Source of the DNA: Olsenella urininfantis
GTDB taxonomy: Bacteria > Actinomycetota > Coriobacteriia > Coriobacteriales > Atopobiaceae
Reading direction: 5' to 3'
Length of the DNA: 64,000 nt
Assembly (NCBI RefSeq): GCF_900155635.1
Contig: NZ_LT732540.1
Coordinates: forward strand, 780,365 to 844,364
This document shows positions 52,145 through 60,803 of this stretch, in pieces; positions within the stretch are counted from its first letter, which is position 1, and the number at the start of each line of letters is the position of its first letter. A program made the translations under genes and the position numbers. Below the pieces are notes generated by a model. That model had not been told where the DNA came from, made no database searches, and was given only the letters and a program-made list of their open reading frames with translations.

Positions 52145-53014
52145 TTACTCGCCAAAGGCAAAGCGCACGAAGCTCTTGATGACGATGGTGTCGGAGCAGT
52201 CCTTGCCGACCTTCTCGGCAAGAGCGGAGATGGTGGTGGAGGGGTCCTTGATGAACTCCTGCTCGGTAAGGACGATCTCCTTGTAGAACTTCTCGAGCTT
52301 GCCGGCAGCCATCTTCTCCTGGATGAACTCAGGCTTGCCAGACTCGGCAGCCTGGGCCATGTAGATGGCCTTCTCGTGCTCGATGGTCTCCGCGGGCACG
52401 TCCTCGCGACGAGCGGAGACGGGTGCCGCGGCAGCGACCTGCATCGCAACATCATGTGCAAAGGTCTTGAAGGTCTCGTTGGCACCGGTCTCGGAGGCGG
52501 AGAACTCGAAGGTCACGATGTCGGCAAGCTTGCCGCCCAGGTGAATGTAGGAGGAGAGCGCACCGGACTCAACGCAGACGCGCTGGAAACGGGTGACCTT
52601 CATGTTCTCACCGATGACGTGAATCATCTCGGTGAGCTCATCGGCAACGGTGACCTCGCCCATCGTGCATGCCTTGAGGGCATCGACGTCCGCCGGATCG
52701 CTCTCGACGACGACCTTGGCAAGATCTGCGGCAAAGCCAGTGAACTTGGGGTTGGTGCCAACGAAGTCGGTCTCGCAGGTGAGCTCAAGAATCGCGCCAG
52801 TCTTGCCGTCCTCGGAGATGTAGGTGGCAATGGTGCCCTCGTTGGTGTCACGGCCGGCGCGCTTGACGGCCTTGGCAACGCCCATCTTGCGAAGGACGTC
52901 GACGGCGGCCTCGATGTCGCCGTCGGCCTCGACGAGGGCCTTCTTGCACTCCATCATGGGAGAGTCGGTCATCTCGCGAAGCTGCTTGACCATAGCTGCG
53001 GTAATCTGGGCCAT
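52145..53014 (-). CDS. tsf: Elongation factor Ts
   Basis: 289-aa guanine exchange factor for EF-Tu. N-terminal UBA-like part AQITAAMVKQLREMTDSPMMECKKALVEADGDIEAAVDVLRKMG, then ILELTCETDFVGTNPKF, the standard core. Normal length. It follows rpsB by 53 bases in the conserved rpsB-tsf pair. Confidence 0.97.
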   Translation of the reverse strand: MAQITAAMVKQLREMTDSPMMECKKALVEADGDIEAAVDVLRKMGVAKAVKRAGRDTNEGTIATYISEDGKTGAILELTCETDFVGTNPKFTGFAADLAKVVVESDPADVDALKACTMGEVTVADELTEMIHVIGENMKVTRFQRVCVESGALSSYIHLGGKLADIVTFEFSASETGANETFKTFAHDVAMQVAAAAPVSARREDVPAETIEHEKAIYMAQAAESGKPEFIQEKMAAGKLEKFYKEIVLTEQEFIKDPSTTISALAEKVGKDCSDTIVIKSFVRFAFGE

Positions 53015-53067
53015 TGTTCCCTCCTTGGGATTACGTTGCGAACGTGTCAGAAAGCCATCGGCCTGGG

Positions 53068-53829
53068 CTACTCGGCTGCGGGAGCCTCGACCTCGACGGC
53101 AGGGGTGGTCTCGCCAGCAGCCATCTCCTCGACGGAGATCTGCTCCTTGCCGGAGCCGGCAAGGACGGCGTCAGCGACAAGCTCGCACATAAGGCCGACG
53201 GAGCGGATGGCGTCATCGTTGGCGGGAATGCCGAAGTCAACGACATCAGGGTCGGAGTTGGTGTCGAGAAGGGCGATCACGGGGATGTGAAGGCGGTTGG
53301 CCTCACGGATGGCGATCTCCTCGCGCTTGGAGTCGACCACGAAAATGGCCTGGGGAAGGGCCTTCATATCGCGGACGCCGCCGAGGTTGCGCTGGAGCTT
53401 CTCGAGCTCCTTGGTGAGAACGGCCTGCTCCTTCTTGCCACGCGCGGCCATGCTGCCATCTTCGACCATGGCCTCGAGCTCCTCCATGCGGTCGATGCGG
53501 GAGCGCATGGTCACGAAGTTGGTGAGCATGCCGCCGAGCCAGCGCTGGTTGATATAGGGCATGCCGGAGCGGGTGGCCTGCTCGGCGATGGGCTCCTGAG
53601 CCTGCTTCTTGGTGCCCACGAAGAGGACGCTGCCGCCCTTGGACGCGGTATCCTTGAGGAAGGTGTAGGCCTGGTCGGCGTTGACCACGGTCTGCTTCAG
53701 GTCAAGGATGTAGATGCCGTTGCGCTCGCCGAAGATGTAAGACCTCATCTTGGGGTTCCAGCGCCTCGTCTGGTGACCATAGTGGCAACCAGCCTCGAGC
53801 AGAGTGCGGATGTTGATCTTGACAGCCAT
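53068..53829 (-). CDS. rpsB: 30S ribosomal protein S2
   Basis: 253-aa ribosomal protein with [44 protein letters not shown] and the central [17 protein letters not shown] typical of S2; an acidic glutamate- and alanine-rich tail (VEVEAPAAE) ends it. Preceded by a leader of about 130 bases with a strong hairpin. Confidence 0.97.
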   Translation of the reverse strand: MAVKINIRTLLEAGCHYGHQTRRWNPKMRSYIFGERNGIYILDLKQTVVNADQAYTFLKDTASKGGSVLFVGTKKQAQEPIAEQATRSGMPYINQRWLGGMLTNFVTMRSRIDRMEELEAMVEDGSMAARGKKEQAVLTKELEKLQRNLGGVRDMKALPQAIFVVDSKREEIAIREANRLHIPVIALLDTNSDPDVVDFGIPANDDAIRSVGLMCELVADAVLAGSGKEQISVEEMAAGETTPAVEVEAPAAE

Positions 53830-53881
53830 GTTCTAACCTCCGTTGGTTGTTCCTCCGCGCGAGTCAACCCCCTCTGAGCCA

Positions 53882-53906
53882 CCCCTCGCTTGGCTTTAGC
53901 GAGGGG
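53882..53906 (-). promoter_or_regulatory. Leader hairpin upstream of rpsB
   Basis: 8-bp stem CCCCTCGC / GCGAGGGG with a 9-base loop, 53 bases before the rpsB start and within the predicted transcript leader. Could be an S2-binding autoregulatory element; not established for this lineage. Confidence 0.45.
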
Positions 53907-53969
53907 CACCACGGCCGAGAAGTCATCGCACGTGTGAATTTATGCCGTGTGGTTACACGACAAGCAGGC

Positions 53970-53999
53970 ATTGTATCAGCAGATCGTGGCAAATGCCAC
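53970..53999 (-). promoter_or_regulatory. Promoter of rpsB-tsf
   Basis: On the minus strand TACAAT (53970-53975) and GTGGCA (53994-53999) are 18 bases apart, placing the start about 130 bases before rpsB. Confidence 0.6.
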
Positions 54000-54043
54000 C
54001 GACACCACATACCCACATATGTCGGCTGCTTTTGCCTGGCCGG

Positions 54044-54967
54044 CTACTCCCCCCGGGGGTGAGCCTGACGGGCGGCGTCCTTGAGCCTGTCCACGGAGAG
54101 GTGCGTATAGATTTGCGTTGTTGACAGGCTTGCATGCCCCAGCAGCTCCTGCACGCTGCGTAGGTCAGCCCCTCCCGCAAGAAGCTCCGTTGCGAATCCG
54201 TGGCGAAGGGAGTGTGGGGTCAGGCCCTCGTCCACGCCGGCCCTCTTTGCAAGCTGGGCGAAGGCGTGCCTGAGAGCGTCGGCGCCCATCTCCTTTCCCC
54301 TTGCGGAGATGAAGACGGACGCACAGGCCCTTTGGCCGCCTCGCGCGAGGAGCTCCCTTCGTGGGCCCTCGAGATACGAGGCAAGGCGGGAAAGCGCCCC
54401 TGGGTAGAGGGGAACGATCCTCTCTTTGGAGCCCTTGCCAAACAGCTTGACCTGCCCCCGGGCGAAGTCCACGTCAGCGACCTCAAGCGACGCGATCTCC
54501 GAGATTCTCGCCCCAGAGGCAAAAAGCAGCTCGACGAGGAGGGCGTCACGCCTGCCCACGGCGTCTTCCCCGCAGGCAGAAATCATGCGGGCCACGTCAT
54601 CGACCGAGACCGCCTTTGGAAGCGCCTTGGAAAGCCTGGGGCTTGCGATGGTGGAGATGGACGCCGGGACATCCAGCCCCTCTCGTTCCATCCAGCGAAA
54701 AAAGGACCTGAGGGACGAAAGGCGTCTGCCGATGGTCTTGTCGGAATAGCGCGCGCGCGTGAGCTCAGCCAGGTACCCCCTGAGCTCGCGGTGCGTGGGG
54801 GCAAGGGGGTCGATGCCCGCGCGCACCGCCCACGCGCCATAGGCATCCAGGTCACAGCCATACGCACGCACCGTGTGCTTGGAGAGCTTCCTCAGGGTCT
54901 CGAGATTGCCCAAAAAGCGAGGCACGAGGTCATCCAGGGAGGTTCCCGCCGTGGGTTTCTCACTCAT
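54044..54967 (-). CDS. xerC: Tyrosine recombinase, XerC type
   Basis: 307-aa recombinase that probably resolves chromosome dimers at dif. Core-binding N-domain, then catalytic residues in LLFASGARISEIASL, SLRHGFATELL, GHASLSTTQIYTHL (R-K-H-R-H-Y pattern). It is called XerC from the trmFO - xerC context, typical of Gram-positives. Start ATG at 54965-54967 overlaps the trmFO stop by 8 bases. No phage genes nearby, so not an integrase. Confidence 0.9.
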   Translation of the reverse strand: MSEKPTAGTSLDDLVPRFLGNLETLRKLSKHTVRAYGCDLDAYGAWAVRAGIDPLAPTHRELRGYLAELTRARYSDKTIGRRLSSLRSFFRWMEREGLDVPASISTIASPRLSKALPKAVSVDDVARMISACGEDAVGRRDALLVELLFASGARISEIASLEVADVDFARGQVKLFGKGSKERIVPLYPGALSRLASYLEGPRRELLARGGQRACASVFISARGKEMGADALRHAFAQLAKRAGVDEGLTPHSLRHGFATELLAGGADLRSVQELLGHASLSTTQIYTHLSVDRLKDAARQAHPRGE

Positions 54968-56294
54968 TGGGCGACGGGAAGAGGTCGGGCCTGCTGGCAA
55001 GGTAGGCGTCCATCTCGGCACTCGCTCGATCGGCATACGCCTGGTAACGCTCCCGCTTTTTCAGCCTGGCGCCCCCAAGAGGAGGGACAAGGCCAAAGTT
55101 CACGTGCATGGGCTGGTAGCACTCCGTGGCCGGATCAGTCGCGTAATGGACGAGAGACCCCAGCGCGCCGGTGCGCGGAAGGCTGACTCGATCGAGCCCT
55201 CTCAGGTCTGCGTAGGTGTTGAGGGCGGCAAGAAGGCCTGACGCGATGGCCTCCGCGTAGCCCTCCGTACCCGTGATCTGGCCAGCGAGCCGCACCCTTG
55301 TGCCCGGGATGGCAAAGCTGCCGTCGAGCACCCTGGGGCTGTCCACGAACGAGTTGCGATGCATGACGCCATAGCGGAAGAACTCGGCGTTCTGCAGGCC
55401 GGGAATCATGCGAAACACGCGCGCCTGCTCGCCCCAGGCAAGATTCGTCTGAAAGCCCACAAGGTTATATGCCGTCCGATCGACGTTCTCCGCCCTAAGC
55501 TGGACGGCTGCCCATGGCCTTCTTCCAGACCTTGGATCGCTCAGCCCGACGGGCTTCAACGCCCCGAAGCGCAGGGAGTCCCGCCCCGTGCGGGCTACCT
55601 CCTCGACAGGCTGGCAGGCGTTGAAGAGGTCGCTCTGCTCGAAGTCCCGAGAGACCACGCGCCGGGCGCAGATCAGGGCATCGTAGAACGCGTCGTACTC
55701 CTCACGGCTCATGGGACAGTTCAGGTAGTCGCCCTGCCCCCCCTCCTCGTAACGTGACTGAGAGAAGACCACGCTTCGGTCAAGCGACTGGGCGTCAACG
55801 ATGGGAGCGGCCGCATCGTAGAACGAGAGGGCGTCGCTTCCCAGAATCCCTGTCAGCGAACTGAACAGGGCGTCGGAGCAAAGCGGCCCGGCGGCGATGA
55901 CGCAGGGGCCCTCCGGGACGACGCGCTGCTCCTTGCGCTCCACCGAGATGAGCCCGCAGCCCTCAACCTCCCGGGTGACCAGCTCCGAAAAGCGTTCCCT
56001 GTCAACTGCCAGGGCCCCTCCCGCAGGAACGGCAGACTGCTTGGCAAGGCTCAGGAGGCGAGAGCCCATGGCCTCAAGCTCCTCCTTGAGCAGCCCCGCA
56101 GCACTGTCATGACGTGTTGACTTAAGGGAGTTGGAGCAGACGAGCTCCGCAAACGAGTCGCTGCCATGAGCGGGGGAGCTTGCCTGGGGCCGTTGCTCCA
56201 TCAGACGCACGCGAACACCTCGCCGCGCGAGCTGAAGTGCGCATTCGCACCCGGCAAGACCGGCACCAACAACCGTGACCTCATCTGTCCCCAT
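54960..56294 (-). CDS. trmFO: Folate-dependent tRNA (uracil-54) methyltransferase
   Basis: 444-aa flavoprotein that makes T54 in tRNA using methylene-THF. VTVVGAGLAGCECALQLARRGVRVRLMEQRP FAD site, ELVCSNSLKS, NLVGFQTNLAWGEQARVFRMIPGL and ALYSPLG-like TGALGSLVHYATD are present. Start at the ATG 56292-56294 after AGGAGGGG, one base past the dprA stop. The dprA - trmFO - xerC order lacks the topA gene that often intervenes. Confidence 0.95.
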   Translation of the reverse strand: MGTDEVTVVGAGLAGCECALQLARRGVRVRLMEQRPQASSPAHGSDSFAELVCSNSLKSTRHDSAAGLLKEELEAMGSRLLSLAKQSAVPAGGALAVDRERFSELVTREVEGCGLISVERKEQRVVPEGPCVIAAGPLCSDALFSSLTGILGSDALSFYDAAAPIVDAQSLDRSVVFSQSRYEEGGQGDYLNCPMSREEYDAFYDALICARRVVSRDFEQSDLFNACQPVEEVARTGRDSLRFGALKPVGLSDPRSGRRPWAAVQLRAENVDRTAYNLVGFQTNLAWGEQARVFRMIPGLQNAEFFRYGVMHRNSFVDSPRVLDGSFAIPGTRVRLAGQITGTEGYAEAIASGLLAALNTYADLRGLDRVSLPRTGALGSLVHYATDPATECYQPMHVNFGLVPPLGGARLKKRERYQAYADRASAEMDAYLASRPDLFPSPNE

Positions 56295-56295
56295 G

Positions 56296-57231
56296 TCACT
56301 CCCCTCCTGTGACCGCCAACGGCCCAAGCTCATCTGCGTGTTTTTCGACCATTCTACCGTGCGCAAGGTAGGCGGCCTCGCTCAGGCTGTATCGCCCATC
56401 GGGAAGACGCACCACCACGCCCCTGCACTCGTAATCCGAAAGGGACCGCAGGACGTTCACGACGCGCTCGCTCAGGTGCCTTGCCAGATCGTCTGCCCTC
56501 ATGGGCTCTGCTATGAGAGACGAGAGGATGCGTCCCTCGGGTCGCTCCGACCCCTCCCTCAGCATGCGCAGGACGCCATAGTCAAGTGAGATGCGCTGCT
56601 CCAGGTCCAGCTCTGACGCGATGACGTAGGCCCCGTCGGCAATGAGCTGGTTCGCCCCCGCCGACTCGGCAGAGAAGATGCTTCCAGGCACCACGTATAA
56701 GTCTCGCCCAAGCTCGCTTGCCGCAAGAGCCGTTGAGAAGGTGCCCGACCTCACCCCTGCCTCGCATATGAGGATGCTCTGCGAAAGGGCCGCAATGACC
56801 CTGTTTCGCTTGGGGAACGCATAGCGGCGAGGGGGCGTCCCCCAAGGCTCCAGCGAGATGACCGCGCCCTTGGACCTGGAGCGGTCGAACACGTCCGCAG
56901 AGGAGCTTGGGTAGACGAGGTCGGCTCCGCACCCCGCGACCACTATGCTCGTCCCGCCCGCATCGAGCGCCGCACGCCCGGCAGCTGAATCGCAACCCAT
57001 GGCACCGCCCGAAACCACCACGATGCCGGACTCCGCGGCGACCCTGCCGCCAAGGCGAGCGGCGGCGAGGCCATAGGGGGTGGCACGCCGCGCGCCAATG
57101 ATCGAAATGCTTCGCTCCCGCAAGGCCTCGGCGCACCCCATGCCATAAATCAACTCGGGGGGTCGGTCAAGCTCATCGAGTCCCTTGGGCCACAGCTCGT
57201 CCCCAGGGCGCAGAACCCAACCCTCAGACAT
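56296..57231 (-). CDS. dprA: DNA processing protein DprA
   Basis: 311-aa protein that loads RecA on incoming single-stranded DNA. The Rossmann-like core shows ISIIGARRATPYGLAAARLGGRVA, VVSGGAMGCDSAAGRAALDAGG, VVAGCGADLVYPSSS, FPKRNRVIAALSQSILICEAG and SGTFSTALAASELGRDLYVVPGS. The DprA winged-helix C-terminus (about residues 230-290) follows. A SAM domain common at the N-terminus is absent. Start ATG at 57229-57231 overlaps comM's stop by 8 bases. Confidence 0.93.
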   Translation of the reverse strand: MSEGWVLRPGDELWPKGLDELDRPPELIYGMGCAEALRERSISIIGARRATPYGLAAARLGGRVAAESGIVVVSGGAMGCDSAAGRAALDAGGTSIVVAGCGADLVYPSSSADVFDRSRSKGAVISLEPWGTPPRRYAFPKRNRVIAALSQSILICEAGVRSGTFSTALAASELGRDLYVVPGSIFSAESAGANQLIADGAYVIASELDLEQRISLDYGVLRMLREGSERPEGRILSSLIAEPMRADDLARHLSERVVNVLRSLSDYECRGVVVRLPDGRYSLSEAAYLAHGRMVEKHADELGPLAVTGGE

Positions 57232-58738
57232 GTGCTCCACCCTCCTCTCCCAGGCGATTCCTGTAGCTGCTCGCCTCGAGAACGTGCGGGCGCAGGACGC
57301 GGTCGCTTTGCTCGACGTCGGCGATCGTCCGCGCGACATGGGCCATGCTCACTATTGAGCGCCCTCCCAGCGCAAGCCTTGACGCAAGCCCCTCGAGCGC
57401 GCCCGCTGCCGCGGCGTCAAAGCGGAGTGCCGACGTAAGCGGGGCGCCCTCCCCATCGGCCTCGCGGCTTCTCCAGCTCGCGCGGGCACGGGCGTCACAG
57501 ACCCTCTCTCGCATGCCCCTTGAGTCCATTCCGCGCTCGCCCGCTATCACAACGCCGGAGCCAGGTCGCCTTACCTCAACGTGAAGACCGATGCGATCCA
57601 TCAGTGGCCCACCGATGCGGCCCTGGTATTGCAGGATGCGCGCGGCGCTGCAGCGGCAATGATGCCCCTCGTCGCCAAGATAGCCGCAGGGGCAGGGGTT
57701 TGCGGCGGCAACGAGCTGAAAGTCGCAGGGAAACGAGTAGACGCCATCGACTCGAACAAGCCTCACCGCCCTGTCCTCCATGGGTTGCCTGAGTGCCTGC
57801 AAGACGTTGCCGGCGAACTCGGGCAGCTCGTCCAGGAAGAGCACCCCCTTGTGCGCGAGCGAGATCTCTCCCGGAATGACGGGACGACCCCCTCCGACCA
57901 ATCCTCCCAGTGAAATGGAGTGGTGAGGGGCCCTGAACGGCCTCTGCCTGGCCGAGAGCGCGGAAAGGTCTTGTCCTGAAACGGAGTGCAGGAGGAGCAC
58001 CTCCTCGAGCTCACCCTCCTCGAGGGGAGGCAGAATCGAGGGAAGGCGGCGGGCAAGCATGGTCTTTCCCGAGCCGGGAGGGCCAACCATGAGCAGGCCG
58101 TGCCCTCCCGCCGCTGCAATCAGCAGCGCACGCTTCGCCTCCTCCTGTCCATGCACGTCACTGAAGTCGAGCCCATCGCCCTCGCAAGATCCTCCCTCAG
58201 GCCCATTGGCAAGACGAGGGGATCTTCCAAGCCCGTCCTCACCAGCGCGCAGGTCCGAGAGCCGATCCAAGGCGCGGACGTCTCCCTTGGGGCCCCTTGC
58301 CCCAGACGCCCCCTTGGCACAGACGAGGGCCCTGCCCTGCTGGCGCGCCAAGAGCTGATAGGCGACGTTCCCCCTGGTGGCACACACTGAGCCATCAAGC
58401 CCGAGCTCGCCCACATAGAGGTGGTGCTCAAGACCCTGTCGAGGTATCTGCCCGCTCAGCATCAGGATCGCGACGGCAATGGGGAGGTCGAAGCCCGTCC
58501 CCGTCTTCTTGATCGACCCCGGCGCGAGGTTGATGGTGAAGTGCAGCCTCGGCATCTTGAAACCGCAGGCCTTGAGGGCACACCTCACCCTTGACCGGGC
58601 ATCGAGGACACCCGTGTCGGGCATGCCGACGATAGTCAGACCAGGTATTCCTCCCGATGCGGCAACCTCGACCCGAACGGGCTGCGCCTGGGCCCCACGC
58701 AGACAGGCCGAGCTTACGCTGACGCTTCCCTCCCCCAT
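57224..58738 (-). CDS. comM: ComM/YifB-family AAA+ ATPase (magnesium-chelatase-like)
   Basis: 504-aa protein with an N-terminal Lon-substrate-like domain, a central Walker A GPPGSGKTM, Walker B VLFLDEL and a C-terminal Mg-chelatase domain with RPFRAPHHSISLGGLVGGG. In transformable bacteria this family promotes branch migration during DNA uptake. It lies between yraN and dprA, the standard order of this gene set. Starts at the ATG that overlaps the yraN stop by one base. Confidence 0.93.
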   Translation of the reverse strand: MGEGSVSVSSACLRGAQAQPVRVEVAASGGIPGLTIVGMPDTGVLDARSRVRCALKACGFKMPRLHFTINLAPGSIKKTGTGFDLPIAVAILMLSGQIPRQGLEHHLYVGELGLDGSVCATRGNVAYQLLARQQGRALVCAKGASGARGPKGDVRALDRLSDLRAGEDGLGRSPRLANGPEGGSCEGDGLDFSDVHGQEEAKRALLIAAAGGHGLLMVGPPGSGKTMLARRLPSILPPLEEGELEEVLLLHSVSGQDLSALSARQRPFRAPHHSISLGGLVGGGRPVIPGEISLAHKGVLFLDELPEFAGNVLQALRQPMEDRAVRLVRVDGVYSFPCDFQLVAAANPCPCGYLGDEGHHCRCSAARILQYQGRIGGPLMDRIGLHVEVRRPGSGVVIAGERGMDSRGMRERVCDARARASWRSREADGEGAPLTSALRFDAAAAGALEGLASRLALGGRSIVSMAHVARTIADVEQSDRVLRPHVLEASSYRNRLGEEGGAHV

Positions 58739-59295
58739 CAGCTATCCCAGGAGAAGGCGCCGACGAGGTGGCGCAGACGAGCGCTGCGCTCGCCGTCGAT
58801 CGTGATGGCGATGACGTCGAACCGCACGCTGTACACCTCAGGATGCTGGTAGAGATACATGAGCGCAATTTTGCGATAGCGCCGCTGCTTCTCTGCGTCC
58901 ACCGCAAGCTCGGGGATGGCCTCATCGCCGCCACCCGTACGAGAGTTGCGCGTCTTGACCTCCACAAGCACCACGCAGCCGTCGTCCAGCGCCACGATGT
59001 CTGCTTCACCACCAGGATTTCGCAGCTTGCGTTCCAGGATCTCGAAGCCGCGGCTCTGAAGGTAGGTTGAGGCAAGGAGCTCGCCCTGGTCGCCCAGGCC
59101 CTTGCCCGTCGCGGCATGCGCCCCCGCTCCGCAGGACCCCATGAGCTCCGCGTCATCCCCATCTGCCGCCGTCCAGGCTTGCCCATGTGCGAAGAGTCCC
59201 GAAAACTCCTCGTCCAGGATTTCTTCCTCGCGATCGTAGCCCTCGTATGCGCCCCTTCCAAAGACCTGCTGCGTCAAAAACGACCTTTCGACCAC
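58738..59295 (-). CDS. YraN-family (UPF0102) nuclease-like protein
   Basis: 185-aa protein whose last 120 residues match YraN: GDQGELLASTYLQSRGFEILERKLRNPGGEADIVALDD..VLVEVKTRNS, a Holliday-junction-resolvase-like fold with D/E-x-K motif (VLVEVKTR). It carries an unusual N-terminal extension of about 65 residues, acidic and alanine/glycine rich. GTG at 59293-59295 follows AAGGAGG with good spacing, so the extension appears translated. Adjacent to comM. Confidence 0.85.
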   Translation of the reverse strand: MVERSFLTQQVFGRGAYEGYDREEEILDEEFSGLFAHGQAWTAADGDDAELMGSCGAGAHAATGKGLGDQGELLASTYLQSRGFEILERKLRNPGGEADIVALDDGCVVLVEVKTRNSRTGGGDEAIPELAVDAEKQRRYRKIALMYLYQHPEVYSVRFDVIAITIDGERSARLRHLVGAFSWDS

Positions 59296-59337
59296 CCTTG
59301 CCTCCTTACCCCAATGGAACGGAGCAAGAAGCCTGAC

Positions 59338-59356
59338 GGACCAGACTGGCCGGTCC
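59338..59356. other. Non-coding 181-bp gap with a small inverted repeat
   Basis: Between yraN (start at 59295) and rnhB (stop at 59477) no gene is visible. The only structure I see is GGACC (59338-59342) ... GGTCC (59352-59356), a weak hairpin that could end rnhB transcripts or lie in the yraN leader. Confidence 0.35.
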
Positions 59357-59476
59357 CTGAGCTTTGGCTAGCAGACAGCTTGCAGGCGACAAGCGAGCGC
59401 GGCCCTAGTGACAGCGGCCACGCCGCTAAGGACCACGACCTGATGTTGAAAAGTGCTTTCAGCCAGAATCGGTCGC

Positions 59477-60262
59477 CTAGAAGAGACGGGCCGGCTCTAT
59501 GAAATTCCCACAGAAGCTCACGCGATGCAGGGGGGTCAGTCCGTGCATGCGGATTGCCTCGATATGGGAGGGCGAGCCATATCCCTTGCACTCGTCCAGG
59601 TGGTACTCGGGATACTCGCCGGAGTAGCCAACCATGAGGTCATCCCTGGTGACCTTGGCAACTATCGACGCCGCGGCGATTGACGCAATGCGAGCGTCAC
59701 CCTTGACAAGCGTTCTTTCCTTGGGATGGGCGTGAACGGGATTTCCGTCAATGAGAACGCAGTCGGGATCGACGCCGGTATCCTCGACCGCCTGCGCCAT
59801 GCCAACGCGAAGTGCGGCGGCCATGCCCACGGCGTCGATGGCCTCGGGGGCAACATGCGCGATTCCGATTGCCTCAGCACGGCAGACGATGTCGGCGGCA
59901 AGCTCGCTCCTGCGCTTCGGGGAAAGCTGCTTTGAGTCGTTGATGCCCCAGACTATGGGCTCCGCGGGAAGCACCACCGCCCCAATGGTAAGCGGGCCCG
60001 CAAGGGCACCCCTCCCCACCTCATCCACGCCTACCACCACACCACCGCCGGAAAGCTCGTCCTGGAGCCTGTACATGCCGAGGACGCGCTCCCGCTCCGC
60101 CCGAGCGCGGTCACGCCTTCTTACGGCCGCTTCGATCGCGTGGACGACCTGCCTGCGCGGATCGTCTCCATAGCGGTCGAGAAGCAGGTCAAGCTCCTGT
60201 TCCGGAGCACCCGATATGAGCGCCGCAACCTCTCGTGCACTAGCCGCGTGCGTAGCTGACAC
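59477..60262 (-). CDS. rnhB: Ribonuclease HII
   Basis: 261-aa endonuclease that removes RNA from RNA:DNA hybrids. The core has VVGVDEVGRGALAGPLTIGAVVLP (first acidic residues), DSKQLSPKRR, LIDGNPVH, KGDARIASIAAASIVAKVTRD and LDECKGYGSPSHIEAI. A 70-residue helical N-terminal extension (EVAALISGAPEQELDLLLDRYGDDPRRQVVHAIEAAVRRRDRARAERERVL) is typical of Gram-positive RnhB. GTG start at 60260-60262. Confidence 0.95.
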   Translation of the reverse strand: MSATHAASAREVAALISGAPEQELDLLLDRYGDDPRRQVVHAIEAAVRRRDRARAERERVLGMYRLQDELSGGGVVVGVDEVGRGALAGPLTIGAVVLPAEPIVWGINDSKQLSPKRRSELAADIVCRAEAIGIAHVAPEAIDAVGMAAALRVGMAQAVEDTGVDPDCVLIDGNPVHAHPKERTLVKGDARIASIAAASIVAKVTRDDLMVGYSGEYPEYHLDECKGYGSPSHIEAIRMHGLTPLHRVSFCGNFIEPARLF

Positions 60263-60280
60263 CTTGCATCATCTCCATAT

Positions 60281-60320
60281 GCAAAGAAGGCCGCCCCGGT
60301 TTCCCAGAGCGGCCTTTGCG
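60281..60320 (-). terminator. Terminator-like hairpin after rplS
   Basis: GGCCGC pairs with GCGGCC, extended as GCAAAG...CTTTGC-type arms with a small bulge; TTCTTT follows on the minus strand. It sits 18 bases after the rplS stop and overlaps the region before rnhB's start. Confidence 0.65.
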
Positions 60321-60338
60321 GGCAAGGGGGCAGGGCCT

Positions 60339-60680
60339 CTAGCGCTTCTCGCGCAGGCGGGCGGCCTTGCCGACGCGATCGCGGAGGTAGTAGAGCTTGG
60401 CGCGGTGAGCAATGCCGTGACGAACGATCTCGAGCTTGGCGATCTTGGGGCTGTGCAGGGGGAAGGTGCGCTCGACCCCGATGCCGAAGCTGATCTTGCG
60501 AACCGTGAAGGTCTCGCGAGAGCTGCCACCGCTCAGACGGATGACATCGCCCTGGAAGACCTGCTCGCGCTCGCGGTCACCCTCCTTGATGCGGTAGTGA
60601 ACCTTGACGTTGTCGCCGACCAGAACCTGAGGGATGTCCTCGCGGATCTGCTGGCGCTCGATGGCGCGGATGTAGTCCAT
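60339..60680 (-). CDS. rplS: 50S ribosomal protein L19
   Basis: 113-aa ribosomal protein. It shows [33 protein letters not shown], the [40 protein letters not shown] signature and normal length. The ATG at 60678-60680 after GAGGA is chosen; the longer reading runs into the promoter. A good promoter lies 65 bases upstream. Confidence 0.96.
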   Translation of the reverse strand: MDYIRAIERQQIREDIPQVLVGDNVKVHYRIKEGDREREQVFQGDVIRLSGGSSRETFTVRKISFGIGVERTFPLHSPKIAKLEIVRHGIAHRAKLYYLRDRVGKAARLREKR

Positions 60681-60744
60681 GTTTTCCTCGTCTCTAGAGG
60701 TGCCGCCATACCAGAGCGACACATAGGTTTACACACAGAGCGGA

Positions 60745-60773
60745 ATTATAGGTCAGCTCGGTCCCAAGGGCAA
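60745..60773 (-). promoter_or_regulatory. Promoter of rplS
   Basis: On the minus strand TTGCCC (60768-60773) and consensus TATAAT (60745-60750) are 17 bases apart; the leader to the L19 start is about 58 bases. Confidence 0.85.
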
Positions 60774-60803
60774 GGTTCGCACAACGCACATTTTCCAGGC
60801 GAC

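Noticed and set aside
54044..54967. Phage integrase near tRNA-rich region
   Set aside because: Sequence and the trmFO-xerC neighbourhood fit the chromosomal XerC recombinase; no phage genes are nearby.
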